Below, piece after piece: positions 33,070-42,008 of a stretch of 64,000 nt of DNA. The notes beneath the pieces are model-generated. The model was not told where the DNA came from. It searched no databases and saw only the letters and a program-made list of their open reading frames with translations. The DNA comes from Streptantibioticus parmotrematis. Its GTDB lineage: Bacteria > Actinomycetota > Actinomycetes > Streptomycetales > Streptomycetaceae. Every line of letters begins with the position of its first letter. Within the stretch, counting starts at the first letter, position 1. The stretch is from the NCBI RefSeq assembly GCF_019890615.1, contig NZ_JAINVZ010000007.1, forward strand, positions 222,131-286,130. Direction: 5' to 3'. The translations under genes and the position numbers were made by a program.

Positions 33070-33582
33070 CTACTTCTCCTGGGGCTTCAGCTCGGGGCGG
33101 CCGGGCTGTTCGCCGCCGCGCTCCTTGGTGTACGTGGCGGTGGGGACCATGACCTTGCGGCGGAACACGCAGACCAGCGTGCCGTCCTGCTTGTAGCCCT
33201 TGGTCTCGACGTAGACGATGCCGCGGTCGTTCTTCGACCGTGACTCCCACTTGTCCAGCACGGTCGTCTCGCCGTAGACCGTGTCGCCGTGGAAAGTCGG
33301 CGCGACGTGCCGCAGCGACTCGATCTCCAGGTTGGCGATCGCCTTTCCGGAGACGTCCGGTACCGACATGCCCAGCAGCAGGGAGTAGATGTAGTTGCCC
33401 ACCACGACGTTCTTGCCGAAATCCGTTGTCTTCTCGGCGTAGTTGGCGTCCATGTGCAGCGGGTGGTGGTTCATGGTGAGAAGGCAGAACAGATGGTCGT
33501 CGTATTCCGTGACCGTCTTTCCGGGCCAGTGCTTGTAGACCGCACCGACCTCGAACTCCTCGTACGTGCGCCCGAACTGCAT
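33070..33582 (-). CDS. MaoC-family dehydratase, probable mesaconyl-CoA hydratase
   Basis: A 170-aa single hot-dog hydratase. NHHPLHMDANYAEKT and FGKNVVVGNYIYSLLLG match the MaoC catalytic region, though the Asp/His pair is less canonical than in R-specific enoyl-CoA hydratases. In context it should hydrate mesaconyl-CoA to beta-methylmalyl-CoA. ATG 33582 lies 2 bases beyond the meaA stop, with a GGAGG ribosome binding site inside the meaA end, so no other gene can be inserted between. Confidence 0.85.
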   Translation of the reverse strand: MQFGRTYEEFEVGAVYKHWPGKTVTEYDDHLFCLLTMNHHPLHMDANYAEKTTDFGKNVVVGNYIYSLLLGMSVPDVSGKAIANLEIESLRHVAPTFHGDTVYGETTVLDKWESRSKNDRGIVYVETKGYKQDGTLVCVFRRKVMVPTATYTKERGGEQPGRPELKPQEK

Positions 33583-33584
33583 CG

Positions 33585-35582
33585 TCAGACCTCCAGGTTG
33601 TGCGCGAGCCGGATCTCGTCCGCGATCCGCCCGATCATCTCGGTGATGCCGAAGTCCTTCGGCGTGAAGACGGCGGCGACGCCCTGCGCCTTGAGTTCCT
33701 CGGCGTCGGCGGTGGGAATGATCCCACCGACGATGACCGGAACGTCGCTCACTCCGGCGCGCCGCAGCCGGCGCAGTACGTCCGGCACGAGTTCACCGTG
33801 CGAACCGGACAGGATGGACAATCCGACGCAGTGCACGTCCTCGGCGACGGCCGCGGAGACGATCTGCTCGGGCGTGAGCCGGATGCCCTGGTACACGACC
33901 TCGAAACCGGCATCACGGGCGCGAACCGCGATCTGCTCGGCGCCGTTGGAGTGCCCGTCGAGCCCCGGCTTGCCCACCAGCAGCCGCAGTTTGCCGACGC
34001 CCAGCGCCTCGGCGGTGGCCGCGACCTTCGCCCGTACCCCGGCGAGCGGCGTGCCCTCCTCGGCGGCGACCGCGACCGGGGCGCTGCTGACTCCGGTGGG
34101 GGCGCGGAACTCGCCGAACACGTCCCGCAGCGCGAACGACCACTCGCCGGTGGTGACCCCGGCGCGGGCGCACTCCAAGGTGGCCTCCATCAGGTTGGCG
34201 TCGCCGGCCGCGGTGGCCTTCAGCGCCTCCAGAGCCGCCTTGGCCCGCGCGTCGTCCCGCTCGGCCCGCCAGGTCTCCAGCGCCTCGACCACCCGCGCCT
34301 CGTTGGCCGGGTCGACCGTCATGATGGCCGTGTCCAGGTCGGCCGTGAGCGGGCTGGGCTCGCTGGTCTCGTACGAGTTGACGCCCACCACCTTCTCCTC
34401 GCCCGACTCGATGCGCGCCCGCCGCAGCGCGTGCGAGGAGACCAGCTGCGACTTGAGGTAGCCCGACTCCACGGCCGGGATCGCGCCGCCCATCTCCTGG
34501 ACCCGCTCGATCTCGGCCGACGCCTCGGCGACGAGCTCGTCGACCTTCGCCTCGATCACGTGGCTGCCGCGGAAGATGTCCTCGTACTCCAGCAGGTCGC
34601 TCTCGTGCGCCAGGACCTGCTGGATGCGCAGGCTCCACTGCTGGTCCCACGGCCTGGGCAGGCCCAGCGCCTCGTTCCAGGCGGGGAGCTGGACCGCGCG
34701 GGCGCGGGCGTCCTTGCCGAGGGTGACCGCCAGCATCTCCAGCACGATGCGCTGGACGTTGTTCTCCGGCTGCGCCTCGGTCAGGCCCAGGGAGTTGACC
34801 TGGACGCCGTAGCGGAAGCGGCGCTGCTTGGCGTCCTCGATCCCGTAGCGCTCCCGGGTGACGCGGTCCCAGATGCGGGTGAACGCCCGCATCTTGCACA
34901 TCTCCTCGATGAACCGCACGCCCGCGTTGACGAAGAACGAGATGCGCGCGACCACGTCGCCCATCCGCTCCTGCGGCACCTGGCCGGAGTCGCGGACCGC
35001 GTCCAGCACCGCGATCGCCGTGGACATCGCGTACGCGATCTCCTGCACCGGCGTGGCCCCGGCCTCCTGGAGGTGGTACGAGCAGATGTTGATCGGGTTC
35101 CACTTGGGGATGCGGGCGACCGTGTACGCGATCATGTCCGTCGTCAGCCGCAGCGACGGCCCCGGCGGGAAGACGTGCGTCCCGCGCGAGAGGTACTCCT
35201 TGACGATGTCGTTCTGTGTCGTGCCCTGGAGCTTGGCGACGTCCGCCCCCTGCTCCTCGGCGACCACCTCGTACAGCGCCAGCAGCCACATGGCGGTGGC
35301 GTTGATGGTCATCGAGGTGTTCATCTGCTCCAGCGGGATGTCCTGGAACAGCCTGCGCATGTCGCCGAGATGGGCGACCGGGACCCCGACCCGGCCGACC
35401 TCGCCGCGGGCGAGGACGTGGTCGGGGTCGTAACCGGTCTGCGTCGGCAGGTCGAACGCGACCGACAAGCCGGTCTGGCCCTTGGCGAGATTACGCCGGT
35501 ACAGCTCGTTGGACGCCTCGGCGGTGGAGTGCCCGGCGTAGGTCCGCATCAGCCACGGACGATCCTTTTGACGCTCAGTCAT
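33585..35582 (-). CDS. meaA: Ethylmalonyl-CoA mutase, B12-dependent (MeaA)
   Basis: A 665-aa adenosylcobalamin-dependent mutase. The N-terminal TIM-barrel begins with RPWLMRTYAGHSTAEASNE and contains QTGYDPD and HLQEAGA. The C-terminal B12-binding domain carries DGHSNGAEQIA, the base-off/His-on DxHxxG motif, then LSILSGSH. It interconverts ethylmalonyl-CoA and methylsuccinyl-CoA. In Streptomyces MeaA affects polyketide precursor supply. It lies 56 bases downstream of ccrA and is directly followed by the MaoC gene. Confidence 0.95.
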   Translation of the reverse strand: MTERQKDRPWLMRTYAGHSTAEASNELYRRNLAKGQTGLSVAFDLPTQTGYDPDHVLARGEVGRVGVPVAHLGDMRRLFQDIPLEQMNTSMTINATAMWLLALYEVVAEEQGADVAKLQGTTQNDIVKEYLSRGTHVFPPGPSLRLTTDMIAYTVARIPKWNPINICSYHLQEAGATPVQEIAYAMSTAIAVLDAVRDSGQVPQERMGDVVARISFFVNAGVRFIEEMCKMRAFTRIWDRVTRERYGIEDAKQRRFRYGVQVNSLGLTEAQPENNVQRIVLEMLAVTLGKDARARAVQLPAWNEALGLPRPWDQQWSLRIQQVLAHESDLLEYEDIFRGSHVIEAKVDELVAEASAEIERVQEMGGAIPAVESGYLKSQLVSSHALRRARIESGEEKVVGVNSYETSEPSPLTADLDTAIMTVDPANEARVVEALETWRAERDDARAKAALEALKATAAGDANLMEATLECARAGVTTGEWSFALRDVFGEFRAPTGVSSAPVAVAAEEGTPLAGVRAKVAATAEALGVGKLRLLVGKPGLDGHSNGAEQIAVRARDAGFEVVYQGIRLTPEQIVSAAVAEDVHCVGLSILSGSHGELVPDVLRRLRRAGVSDVPVIVGGIIPTADAEELKAQGVAAVFTPKDFGITEMIGRIADEIRLAHNLEV

Positions 35583-35638
35583 CGAAACAGCGCTTTCTTC
35601 GACGTGTCGTGACGTGTGCCTGCGTGTCGCGCCGGCGC

Positions 35639-36976
35639 TCAGATGTTCCTGAAGCGGTTGATCGCGTCGATGTGCTGGGCGCGGGTCTCCTCGTCGCGCA
35701 CGCCCATGCCCTCGCCCGGGGCGAGCGCGAGCACGCCGACCTTGCCCTGGTGCAGGTTGCGGTGGACGTCGTAGGCGGCCTGGCCGGTCTCCTCCAGGCT
35801 GTAGGTCTTCGACAGCGTGGGGTGGATCTTGCCCTTGGCGATCAGGCGGTTGGCCTCCCACGCCTCGCGGTAGTTGGCGAAGTGGGAGCCGATGATGCGC
35901 TTGAGCGACATCCACAGGTAGCGGTTGTCGTACTCGTGCATGTAGCCCGAGGTCGAGGCGCAGGTGGTGATGGTGCCGCCCTTGCGGGTGACGTAGACAC
36001 TGGCGCCGAAGGTCTCGCGGCCGGGGTGTTCGAAGACGATGTCGATGTCCTCGCCGCCGGTGAGCTCGCGGATGCGCTTGCCGAAGCGCTTCCACTCCTT
36101 GGGGTCCTGGGTGTGCTCGTCCTTCCAGAACCGGTAGTCCTCGGCGGTGCGGTCGATGATCGCCTCGGCGCCCATCGCCCGGCAGATCTCCGCCTTCTGG
36201 GGGCTGGAGACCACGCAGATCGGGTTGGCGCCGCCGGCCAGCGCGAACTGCGTGGCGTAGGAGCCCAGGCCGCCCGAGGCGCCCCAGATCAGCACGTTGT
36301 CGCCCTGCTTCATGCCGGCGCCGTTGCCCGAGACCAGCTGCCGGTAGGCGGTGGAGTTGACCAGGCCGGGGGCGGCGGCCTCCTCCCAGCTGAGGTGCTT
36401 CGGCTTGGGCATCAGCTGGTTGGACTTGACCAGCGCGATCTCGGCGAGGCCGCCGAAGTTGGTCTCGAAGCCCCAGATGCGCTGCTCGGGGTCGAGCATG
36501 GTGTCGTTGTGGCCGTCCGCCGACTCCAGCTCCACCGACAGGCAGTGCGCGACGACCTCGTCGCCCGGGTGCCAGGCGTTGACGCCGGGGCCGGTGCGCA
36601 GCACGACGCCCGCGAGGTCGGAGCCGATGACGTGGTACGGCAGGTCGTGGCGCTTGGTCAACGGCGACAGCTTCCCGTAGCGCTCCAGGAACGCGAACGT
36701 GGAGACCGGCTCGAAGATGGACGTCCAGACCGAGTTGTAGTTGACCGAGGAGGCCATCACGGCCACCAGGGCCTCGCCCGGGCCGAGTTCGGGGACGGGC
36801 ACGTCGTCCAGGTGCAGCGACTTGCGGGGGTCCTTCTCGCGGGTGGTGAGCCCGTCGAACATCTCCGCCTCGTCCTTGTGGACGGTGACGGCGCGGTAGG
36901 ACTCCGGCAGCGGCAGGGCCGCGAAGTCGGCGGAAGTGGTGTCGGGCGCGAGGATCGCGTCGAGGATCTCGTTCAC
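35639..36976 (-). CDS. ccrA: Crotonyl-CoA carboxylase/reductase
   Basis: A 445-aa NADPH-dependent medium-chain-dehydrogenase-family enzyme. Sequence is very close to the well-known Streptomyces Ccr, e.g. VMASSVNYNSVWTSIFEP, IGSDLAGVVLRTGPGVN, the cofactor loop IWGASGGLGSYA and a C-terminal HIDAINRFRNI. It reductively carboxylates crotonyl-CoA to ethylmalonyl-CoA, an extender unit for polyketides and the entry to the ethylmalonyl-CoA pathway. The start is GTG 36976 with GGAGG 6 bases upstream. The 5' region is AT-rich and full of inverted repeats. Confidence 0.96.
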   Translation of the reverse strand: MNEILDAILAPDTTSADFAALPLPESYRAVTVHKDEAEMFDGLTTREKDPRKSLHLDDVPVPELGPGEALVAVMASSVNYNSVWTSIFEPVSTFAFLERYGKLSPLTKRHDLPYHVIGSDLAGVVLRTGPGVNAWHPGDEVVAHCLSVELESADGHNDTMLDPEQRIWGFETNFGGLAEIALVKSNQLMPKPKHLSWEEAAAPGLVNSTAYRQLVSGNGAGMKQGDNVLIWGASGGLGSYATQFALAGGANPICVVSSPQKAEICRAMGAEAIIDRTAEDYRFWKDEHTQDPKEWKRFGKRIRELTGGEDIDIVFEHPGRETFGASVYVTRKGGTITTCASTSGYMHEYDNRYLWMSLKRIIGSHFANYREAWEANRLIAKGKIHPTLSKTYSLEETGQAAYDVHRNLHQGKVGVLALAPGEGMGVRDEETRAQHIDAINRFRNI

Positions 36977-37203
36977 TGGGGGCCTCCGGCGAAGCGCCAT
37001 CGGGGACGCTTGAGGGAACGCTGGGGTCTCGGGTGTGCCGTCGGTTCGGCGGGTACTGCGGTCCGTGGCTGTCGCACGGACGGGGCCGCGGAACGTGGTG
37101 ACGTACCGCGAACAAGAGCCTGTGACGCAGGCGTCCGGACGCTGGGGGACAGACGGTGTGCGAGGGATCGCCGCACGCCGCCCGTCCGGACTGGGACAAC
37201 CGT

Positions 37204-37242
37204 ATGGCACGCGGTGCCAGTCGTAAAGACACTGCGTGCCAT
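37204..37242 (-). promoter_or_regulatory. Inverted repeats in the ccrA upstream region
   Basis: ATGGCACGC (37204-37212) and GCGTGCCAT (37234-37242) are perfect inverted repeats 21 bp apart; GGCAC-GCG-GTGCC (37207-37219) overlaps the first. They lie about 230 bp before the ccrA start, next to the AT-rich ATTAATTTTC, and are plausible operator sites for the neighbouring TetR regulator. Confidence 0.5.
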
Positions 37243-37335
37243 TAATTTTCGCCGAACGCGGCGGGCACGCAACAGGTGGGGACGGCGGCGTGGGCTCCGT
37301 GGCGGGCGCGGGCGAGGGGGCCGACGGGGCGCGCA

Positions 37336-37489
37336 GGGTGAGGCCGGACGGGGTGCAGGGCGAGGCCGGGCGGCGCGCGGGGTGAGGCCGACGGGGGTGC
37401 AGGGCGAGGTCAGGCACTGTTCCAGGGCGGATCAGGCCCTGGAACAGGGCCGCGGGATCAGGCCCTGCTCGGGGCGGGGTCAGGCCCTG
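37336..37489. repeat. Repeat-rich gap between ccrA and tetR
   Basis: The 503-bp gap 36977-37479 has no gene. It contains two 44-bp-period tandem units (37336-37379, 37380-37413), a perfect hairpin GTTCCAGGGC/GCCCTGGAAC (37419-37445) that probably terminates tetR, and three copies of GGRTCAGGCCCTG (37429-37441, 37455-37467, 37477-37489). The last copy includes the tetR stop codon. Confidence 0.75.
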
Positions 37490-38271
37490 CCGAGGGCCTT
37501 CTCCACCGCGCGCAGGACCTCCGCCGGAGAGGCGTCCATCCGGGCTACCGCGACGACCACTTCGCCCTCGCTCTCGGGCTCCGCGGCGCCCTCAGCCGCT
37601 ACCGGCGCGGGCGCCGGGATCGGGCTCCGCGTGGCCGCGCGGCCGATTCCCATCCCGGTGCCGAACGTCTTGCGGATCACGTCGAACGCCCTGTTCAGCT
37701 GGGCCTCGACGTCGCCCTTGCCGCCCGCCCGCAACCAGCGCCGCAGCACGTGGTTGTGCGCCGCGACCACCGCCGAGGCCGCGACCTCCGCCAGCAGCGG
37801 GTCGTCGTCGCCCGGCTGGTGCGCCGCCTCGTCGAAGTGGCCCAGCAGATAGCGCGTGAACAGCCGGTCGTACCGGGCCACCGACGCGATCTCGTGCTCC
37901 CGCAGCGCCGGCACGGAACGGGTCAGCCGGTAGCGCTCGACGGAGACCTCCGGGGACTCCGCGTACATCCGCAGCACCTCGGTGATGCCCCGGCACACGG
38001 TGTCCAGCGGGTGTTCGCGCGGCTCCGCGCTGTCCAGCACCGCCTGCACCCGTACCAGCGTGTCGTCGTGGTCGGGGAAGATCGCCTCTTCCTTGGAACG
38101 GAAGTGCCGGAAGAACGTCCGGCGGGCCACCCCGGCCGCCGCGGCGATCTCGTCCACCGTGGTCGCCTCGTACCCCTTGGTGGTGAACAGCCGCATCGCT
38201 GCGGTGGCGAGATCCTGCCGCACGCGGTGCCGCTGTGCGGTGGTACGGGTGCTGGTGCGCGGCGGGGACAT
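37480..38271 (-). CDS. TetR-family transcriptional regulator
   Basis: A 263-aa regulator with the HTH at about residues 38-68 (TTVDEIAAAAGVARRTFFRHF, a typical TetR recognition helix) and a ligand domain that ends near residue 200. A Pro/Ala/Glu-rich C-terminal tail of about 60 residues is unusual. It lies between the 3-hydroxyacyl-CoA dehydrogenase gene and ccrA in the same direction, so it is likely to regulate this acyl-CoA module. ATG 38271 gives the standard TetR N-terminus; ATG 38289 is an alternative. Confidence 0.87.
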   Translation of the reverse strand: MSPPRTSTRTTAQRHRVRQDLATAAMRLFTTKGYEATTVDEIAAAAGVARRTFFRHFRSKEEAIFPDHDDTLVRVQAVLDSAEPREHPLDTVCRGITEVLRMYAESPEVSVERYRLTRSVPALREHEIASVARYDRLFTRYLLGHFDEAAHQPGDDDPLLAEVAASAVVAAHNHVLRRWLRAGGKGDVEAQLNRAFDVIRKTFGTGMGIGRAATRSPIPAPAPVAAEGAAEPESEGEVVVAVARMDASPAEVLRAVEKALGRA

Positions 38272-38419
38272 GCTGGGAACGTAACGCATTTCCCGAGATG
38301 ACGTCGGCGCCGTCCGATTTCCGGTCCGCGCCGCCCGCTTCGCCCCCGACCCGGCGGGCGGTGGTCCTCCCCGGCCGTGTGCCAGCCCGGGGAAGACCCC
38401 GTTCCACCCCGAACCGTCG

Positions 38420-40228
38420 TCAGGCCCTGGCATATTCGCGGAAGCCGCGACCGGTCTTGCGGCCTAGGCAGCCCGCCGAGACCAAGTGCTCCAGCAGCGG
38501 CGCCGGAGCCAGCCCCGGGTCGCGGAACTCCCGGTGCAGCACCCGCTCGATCGCCAGCGACACGTCCAGGCCGACCACGTCGAGGAGTTCGAACGGGCCC
38601 ATCGGATAGCCGCCGCCGAGCTTCATCGCGGCGTCCACGTCGTCCACGCTCGCGTAGTGCTCCTGGACCATCTTCACCGCGTTGTTCAGGTACGGGAACA
38701 GCAGCGCGTTCACGATGAACCCGGCACGGTCGCCGCAGTCCACCGGGTGCTTGCGGACGCGGGCGCAGACCTCGTGCACCGTGGCACGCACGTCATCGGC
38801 GGTCAGGACGGTGCGGACCACCTCGACCAGCTTCATGGCGGGGGCCGGGTTGAAGAAGTGCATCCCGACGACGTCCTGCGGCCGCGAGGTGGCCGCCGCG
38901 ATCTCCACCACGGGCAACGACGAGGTGGTGGTCGCCAGCACCGCGCCCGGCCTGCACACCTTGTCGAAGGTCGCGAACAGCTCCTGCTTGACGCGGAGTT
39001 CCTCCGCGATCGCCTCCACCGCGAGGTCCACGTCGGCGAACGCGTCCAGCGTGCCGGACGGGGTGATCCTGGCCAGCGTGGCGTCCCGGTCCTCGGGCGA
39101 GAGCCTGCCCTTGTCGACCGAGCGCTTCAGCGACTTGGCGATCCGGGCGACGGCCGCCTGCGCCTTCTCCTCACCGCGGGCCGCCAGCACCACGTGGAAG
39201 CCGGACTTGGCGAAGACCTCCGCGATCCCGGTCGCCATCGTGCCCGACCCGGCCACCCCGACGCTGCGCACCTCACGCCCGGCGGTCGCGCCCGAGGCGG
39301 CGTCCGGCGTGAGGGCGTCGGTCACCACGCTCTGGCCGCCCGGCCCGTCGTAGGTGTAGAAACCACGGCCCGCCTTGCGCCCGGTGAGCCCCGCGGCGGC
39401 GAGGTGGCCGAGGATCGGCGCGGGCGCGTGCAGGCGGTCGTGCGAGGCGGCGTACATCGCCTCCAGCACGGTGCGGGCCGTGTCGATGCCGATCAGGTCC
39501 AGCAGCGCCAGCGGTCCCATCGGCAGGCCGCAGCCGAGCCGCATCGCCGCGTCGATGTCCTCCCGGGTCGCGTAACGCGCCTCGTACATCGCTGCGGCCT
39601 GGTTGAGGTAGCCGAACAGCAGCCCGTCCGCGATGAAGCCGGGACGGTCGCCGACCGGGACCGCCTCCTTGCCCAGCGCGGTCACCAGTGCGGTCACCGC
39701 CTGCGTGGCCTCCGGGCCGGTCAGCACCGTGGAGACCACCTCGACCAGCTTCATGGCCTGCGCGGGCGCGAAGAAGTGCAGGCCGAGGACGCGTTCGGGG
39801 CGGGAGGTCTCGGCGGCCAGCCGGGTCACCGACAGCGCGTTGGTGCCGGTGGCGAGGATCGCCTCGGGGCGCACGATCGCGTCGAGCGCGGTGAAGACCT
39901 CGCGCTTGAGCTCGTAGTTCTCCGGCACGACCTCGATGACCAGGTCCGCGTCGGCGGCGGCCTGAAGATCGGAGAAGACGCGGAAGCGGGCGAGTGCCTC
40001 GGCCCGTTCGGCGGGGGTGATGCGCTCGCGCTCGACGGCGCGGGCGGTGGAGCGCTCCAGCGCGGCCACGGCGGCGGTCGCGGCGGGCTCGCTCGGGTCG
40101 ACGCCGATCACCTCGTGGCCGGCGCGGACCAGGACCTCGGCGATGCCGGATCCCATCGTGCCCAGGCCGACGACGGCGACGACGTGCAACGGGGAGCGCG
40201 AGAGGGAGGAAGCGGACGGACGGTCCAT
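38420..40228 (-). CDS. 3-hydroxyacyl-CoA dehydrogenase, internally duplicated
   Basis: A 602-aa protein made of two tandem 3-hydroxyacyl-CoA dehydrogenase units. Each has an NAD motif: VVGLGTMGSGIAEVL near residue 20 and VAGSGTMATGIAEVF near residue 310. Each also has the C-terminal helix segment (GLPMGPLALLDLIGID; GYPMGPFELLDVVGLD) and the HFFAPA/HFFNPA motif. It probably oxidises or reduces acetoacetyl-CoA/3-hydroxybutyryl-CoA, feeding crotonyl-CoA to ccrA. It is first in the leftward series. Direct repeats of GAGTAACT lie about 370 bp upstream. Confidence 0.93.
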   Translation of the reverse strand: MDRPSASSLSRSPLHVVAVVGLGTMGSGIAEVLVRAGHEVIGVDPSEPAATAAVAALERSTARAVERERITPAERAEALARFRVFSDLQAAADADLVIEVVPENYELKREVFTALDAIVRPEAILATGTNALSVTRLAAETSRPERVLGLHFFAPAQAMKLVEVVSTVLTGPEATQAVTALVTALGKEAVPVGDRPGFIADGLLFGYLNQAAAMYEARYATREDIDAAMRLGCGLPMGPLALLDLIGIDTARTVLEAMYAASHDRLHAPAPILGHLAAAGLTGRKAGRGFYTYDGPGGQSVVTDALTPDAASGATAGREVRSVGVAGSGTMATGIAEVFAKSGFHVVLAARGEEKAQAAVARIAKSLKRSVDKGRLSPEDRDATLARITPSGTLDAFADVDLAVEAIAEELRVKQELFATFDKVCRPGAVLATTTSSLPVVEIAAATSRPQDVVGMHFFNPAPAMKLVEVVRTVLTADDVRATVHEVCARVRKHPVDCGDRAGFIVNALLFPYLNNAVKMVQEHYASVDDVDAAMKLGGGYPMGPFELLDVVGLDVSLAIERVLHREFRDPGLAPAPLLEHLVSAGCLGRKTGRGFREYARA

Positions 40229-40656
40229 CGCGGAACTCCAGGGAGTGTGCCCCGACGAGAAGGGGGCGTGACGACTGAGGGGTTGCCGAACGGGGGCGTC
40301 TCAACGCGCCCGTACAGCCAAGGAGTTGAATGACCGGCGATCGCGAGCACGTCGCTGTGCGCGCGAGCCGGTGAAAGTGGCGGGCCCTGTCCCGGGGCCG
40401 CGCCAGGCGATGCCGAACCGACGAAATACCGCGTGATGCTGTGGTTCTGTGCTGGGTGGTGCTTGATGGTGCTGGGTCGTGCTTCGGGTGGTGCTGTGCG
40501 TGCTGTGGTGGTGCGGGCGCACGGCGGCTGCGTCACCAGGCCGTCGTGCTCGGCGAGTCCGGTCACCGCGGTCGGCGGATCACGGACTCGTTGGCTTGAG
40601 AGTAACTCGTGAGTAACTTGATCGCCAGAGAAACGCGCATGTGATTTGGAACGCGT
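40229..40656. other. 442-bp gap upstream of the dehydrogenase gene
   Basis: No gene is supported between 40229 and 40670. The gap contains the AT-richer promoter region of the leftward dehydrogenase gene, a degenerate GTGCT-rich stretch at about 40433-40510, and the repeated GAGTAACT element listed separately. Confidence 0.6.
40600..40618 (-). promoter_or_regulatory. Candidate TetR-type operator upstream of the dehydrogenase gene
   Basis: GAGTAACT is repeated at 40600-40607 and 40611-40618, one helical turn apart. The overlap TAACTC-GT-GAGTAA is also a near-palindrome. This resembles TetR operators in actinobacterial acyl-CoA genes in style, but the cognate regulator is inferred. Confidence 0.45.
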
Positions 40657-40684
40657 TCAGATGAGCGACATCAGATGAGCGACA
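40657..40684. repeat. 14-bp tandem duplication at the radical SAM stop codon
   Basis: TCAGATGAGCGACA occurs twice back to back (40657-40670, 40671-40684). TCA at 40671-40673 is the stop codon of the leftward gene. Confidence 0.85.
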
Positions 40685-41741
40685 GCTGTATGGGCTCGGC
40701 CGGAGCGGGAGCCGCGGGCGGTGGCGGCGCGGACGGTGGCGGTGGGCCGTCCTGCGGGATGCCGCGCGATCCGCCGCGCCGGGTCGGGCCCATGCCGAAC
40801 TCGGCCGCGAACTCGTGCACCTGCCGCGTGATCCGCCGCTGGTACCACTTCGGCGCGTACGAACCGCCCGCGTACATCGCCTCGTAGCGCCGTACCAGCC
40901 CCGGGTGGCGCTCGGCGAGCCAGGCGAAGTACCACTCGCGTGCGCCGGGCCGCAGGTGCAGCACGAGCGGTGTCACGGAGGTCGCGCCCGCCTGTGCGAC
41001 CGCCCGCACCGTCTCGCGCAACCGCTCCGGCGAGTCGGACAGGAACGGCAGCACCGGCGCCATCAGCACCGAGCACGGTATGCCGTGCTCGTTCAGCGTC
41101 CGGCACACCTCCAGGCGCTTGTGCGGCGAGGGCGTGCCCGGCTCCACGGTGCGCCACAGCTCCTGGTCGGTGAAGCCGACGGAGACGGCGGTGGAGACCG
41201 AGGTGACCGCGGCGGCCTCCTCCAGCAGCGGCAGGTCGCGCAGGATCAGCGACCCCTTGGTGAGGATCGAGAACGGGTTGGCGAAGTCGCGCAGCGCGGA
41301 GATGATGCCGGGCATCAACCGGTAGCGGCCTTCGGCGCGTTGGTAGCAGTCCACGTTGGTGCCCATCGCGACGTGTGCGCCCTGCCAGCGCGGCGCGGCG
41401 AGTTCGCGTCGCAGCAGCTCCGGCGCGTTGACCTTCACCACGATCTGCGAGTCGAAGTCGTGCCCGGTGTCGAGGTCCAGATAGCTGTGCGTCTTGCGGG
41501 CGAAGCAGTAGACGCAGGCGTGGCTGCATCCCCGGTAGGGGTTGACGGTCCACTCGAACGCCATCCGTGAGGTGCCGGGGACCCGGTTGAGTATCGAGCG
41601 TGCGCGCACCTCGTGGAAGGTGATGCCGCGGAACCCGGGTGTGTCGAACGTCCGGCTGACCAGGCCGGTCCCGAAGAGCGCCGGAGTGGCCGGGCCTGCG
41701 CCCGCCGCCGGGTCGTCGTCGCCGAGGTTGTCCCATCGCAT
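40671..41741 (-). CDS. Rv2578c-family radical SAM protein
   Basis: A 356-aa radical SAM protein of the SplB-like/Rv2578c group. The Fe-S motif is C72-x3-C76-x2-C79 in YRGCSHACVYCFA. NVDCYQRAEGRYRL, SILTKGSLILRDL and PLVLHLRPGAREWY are further family blocks. Relatives are widespread in actinobacteria next to no fixed partner; DNA-photoproduct repair has been suggested by similarity, not shown here. The C-terminal 45 residues are a Pro/Ala-rich tail. ATG 41741 was chosen from the conserved MRWDNL start. Confidence 0.9.
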   Translation of the reverse strand: MRWDNLGDDDPAAGAGPATPALFGTGLVSRTFDTPGFRGITFHEVRARSILNRVPGTSRMAFEWTVNPYRGCSHACVYCFARKTHSYLDLDTGHDFDSQIVVKVNAPELLRRELAAPRWQGAHVAMGTNVDCYQRAEGRYRLMPGIISALRDFANPFSILTKGSLILRDLPLLEEAAAVTSVSTAVSVGFTDQELWRTVEPGTPSPHKRLEVCRTLNEHGIPCSVLMAPVLPFLSDSPERLRETVRAVAQAGATSVTPLVLHLRPGAREWYFAWLAERHPGLVRRYEAMYAGGSYAPKWYQRRITRQVHEFAAEFGMGPTRRGGSRGIPQDGPPPPSAPPPPAAPAPAEPIQLSLI

Positions 41742-42008
41742 GTCGCTGCCGCCCTCCACCGTGCTGGTCGCGTCCTGTCCGTTTCCCCCTCTTCGGTCCG
41801 CGTCCCGTCGGCGGCCCGTCCCTGCTATTAGAACATGCGAACGAATATTGTTCGAGTGATTTTCGATTATGGGTGGGTGGTGGCTTTCGGCCGGGGACCC
41901 GATTTTGGGCGGGCGTGGCCGCGGTGGTTGGCTTGCCGTCAACACAGGTGATCCCCGGGGAGTCGAACTCCGGGAGGCGATGCCTGGAAGAGACCGGAGG
42001 ACGTACAG

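Noticed and set aside
40433..40510. GTGCT-rich stretch as a structured RNA
   Set aside because: Copies are too irregular to form a consistent fold, and no partner strand is present.
41940..41995. tRNA T-arm-like sequence (GGAGTCGAACTCC) before the SRPBCC gene
   Set aside because: No acceptor stem, D-arm or anticodon arm can be formed on either strand around it; it is probably chance or a short inverted repeat.
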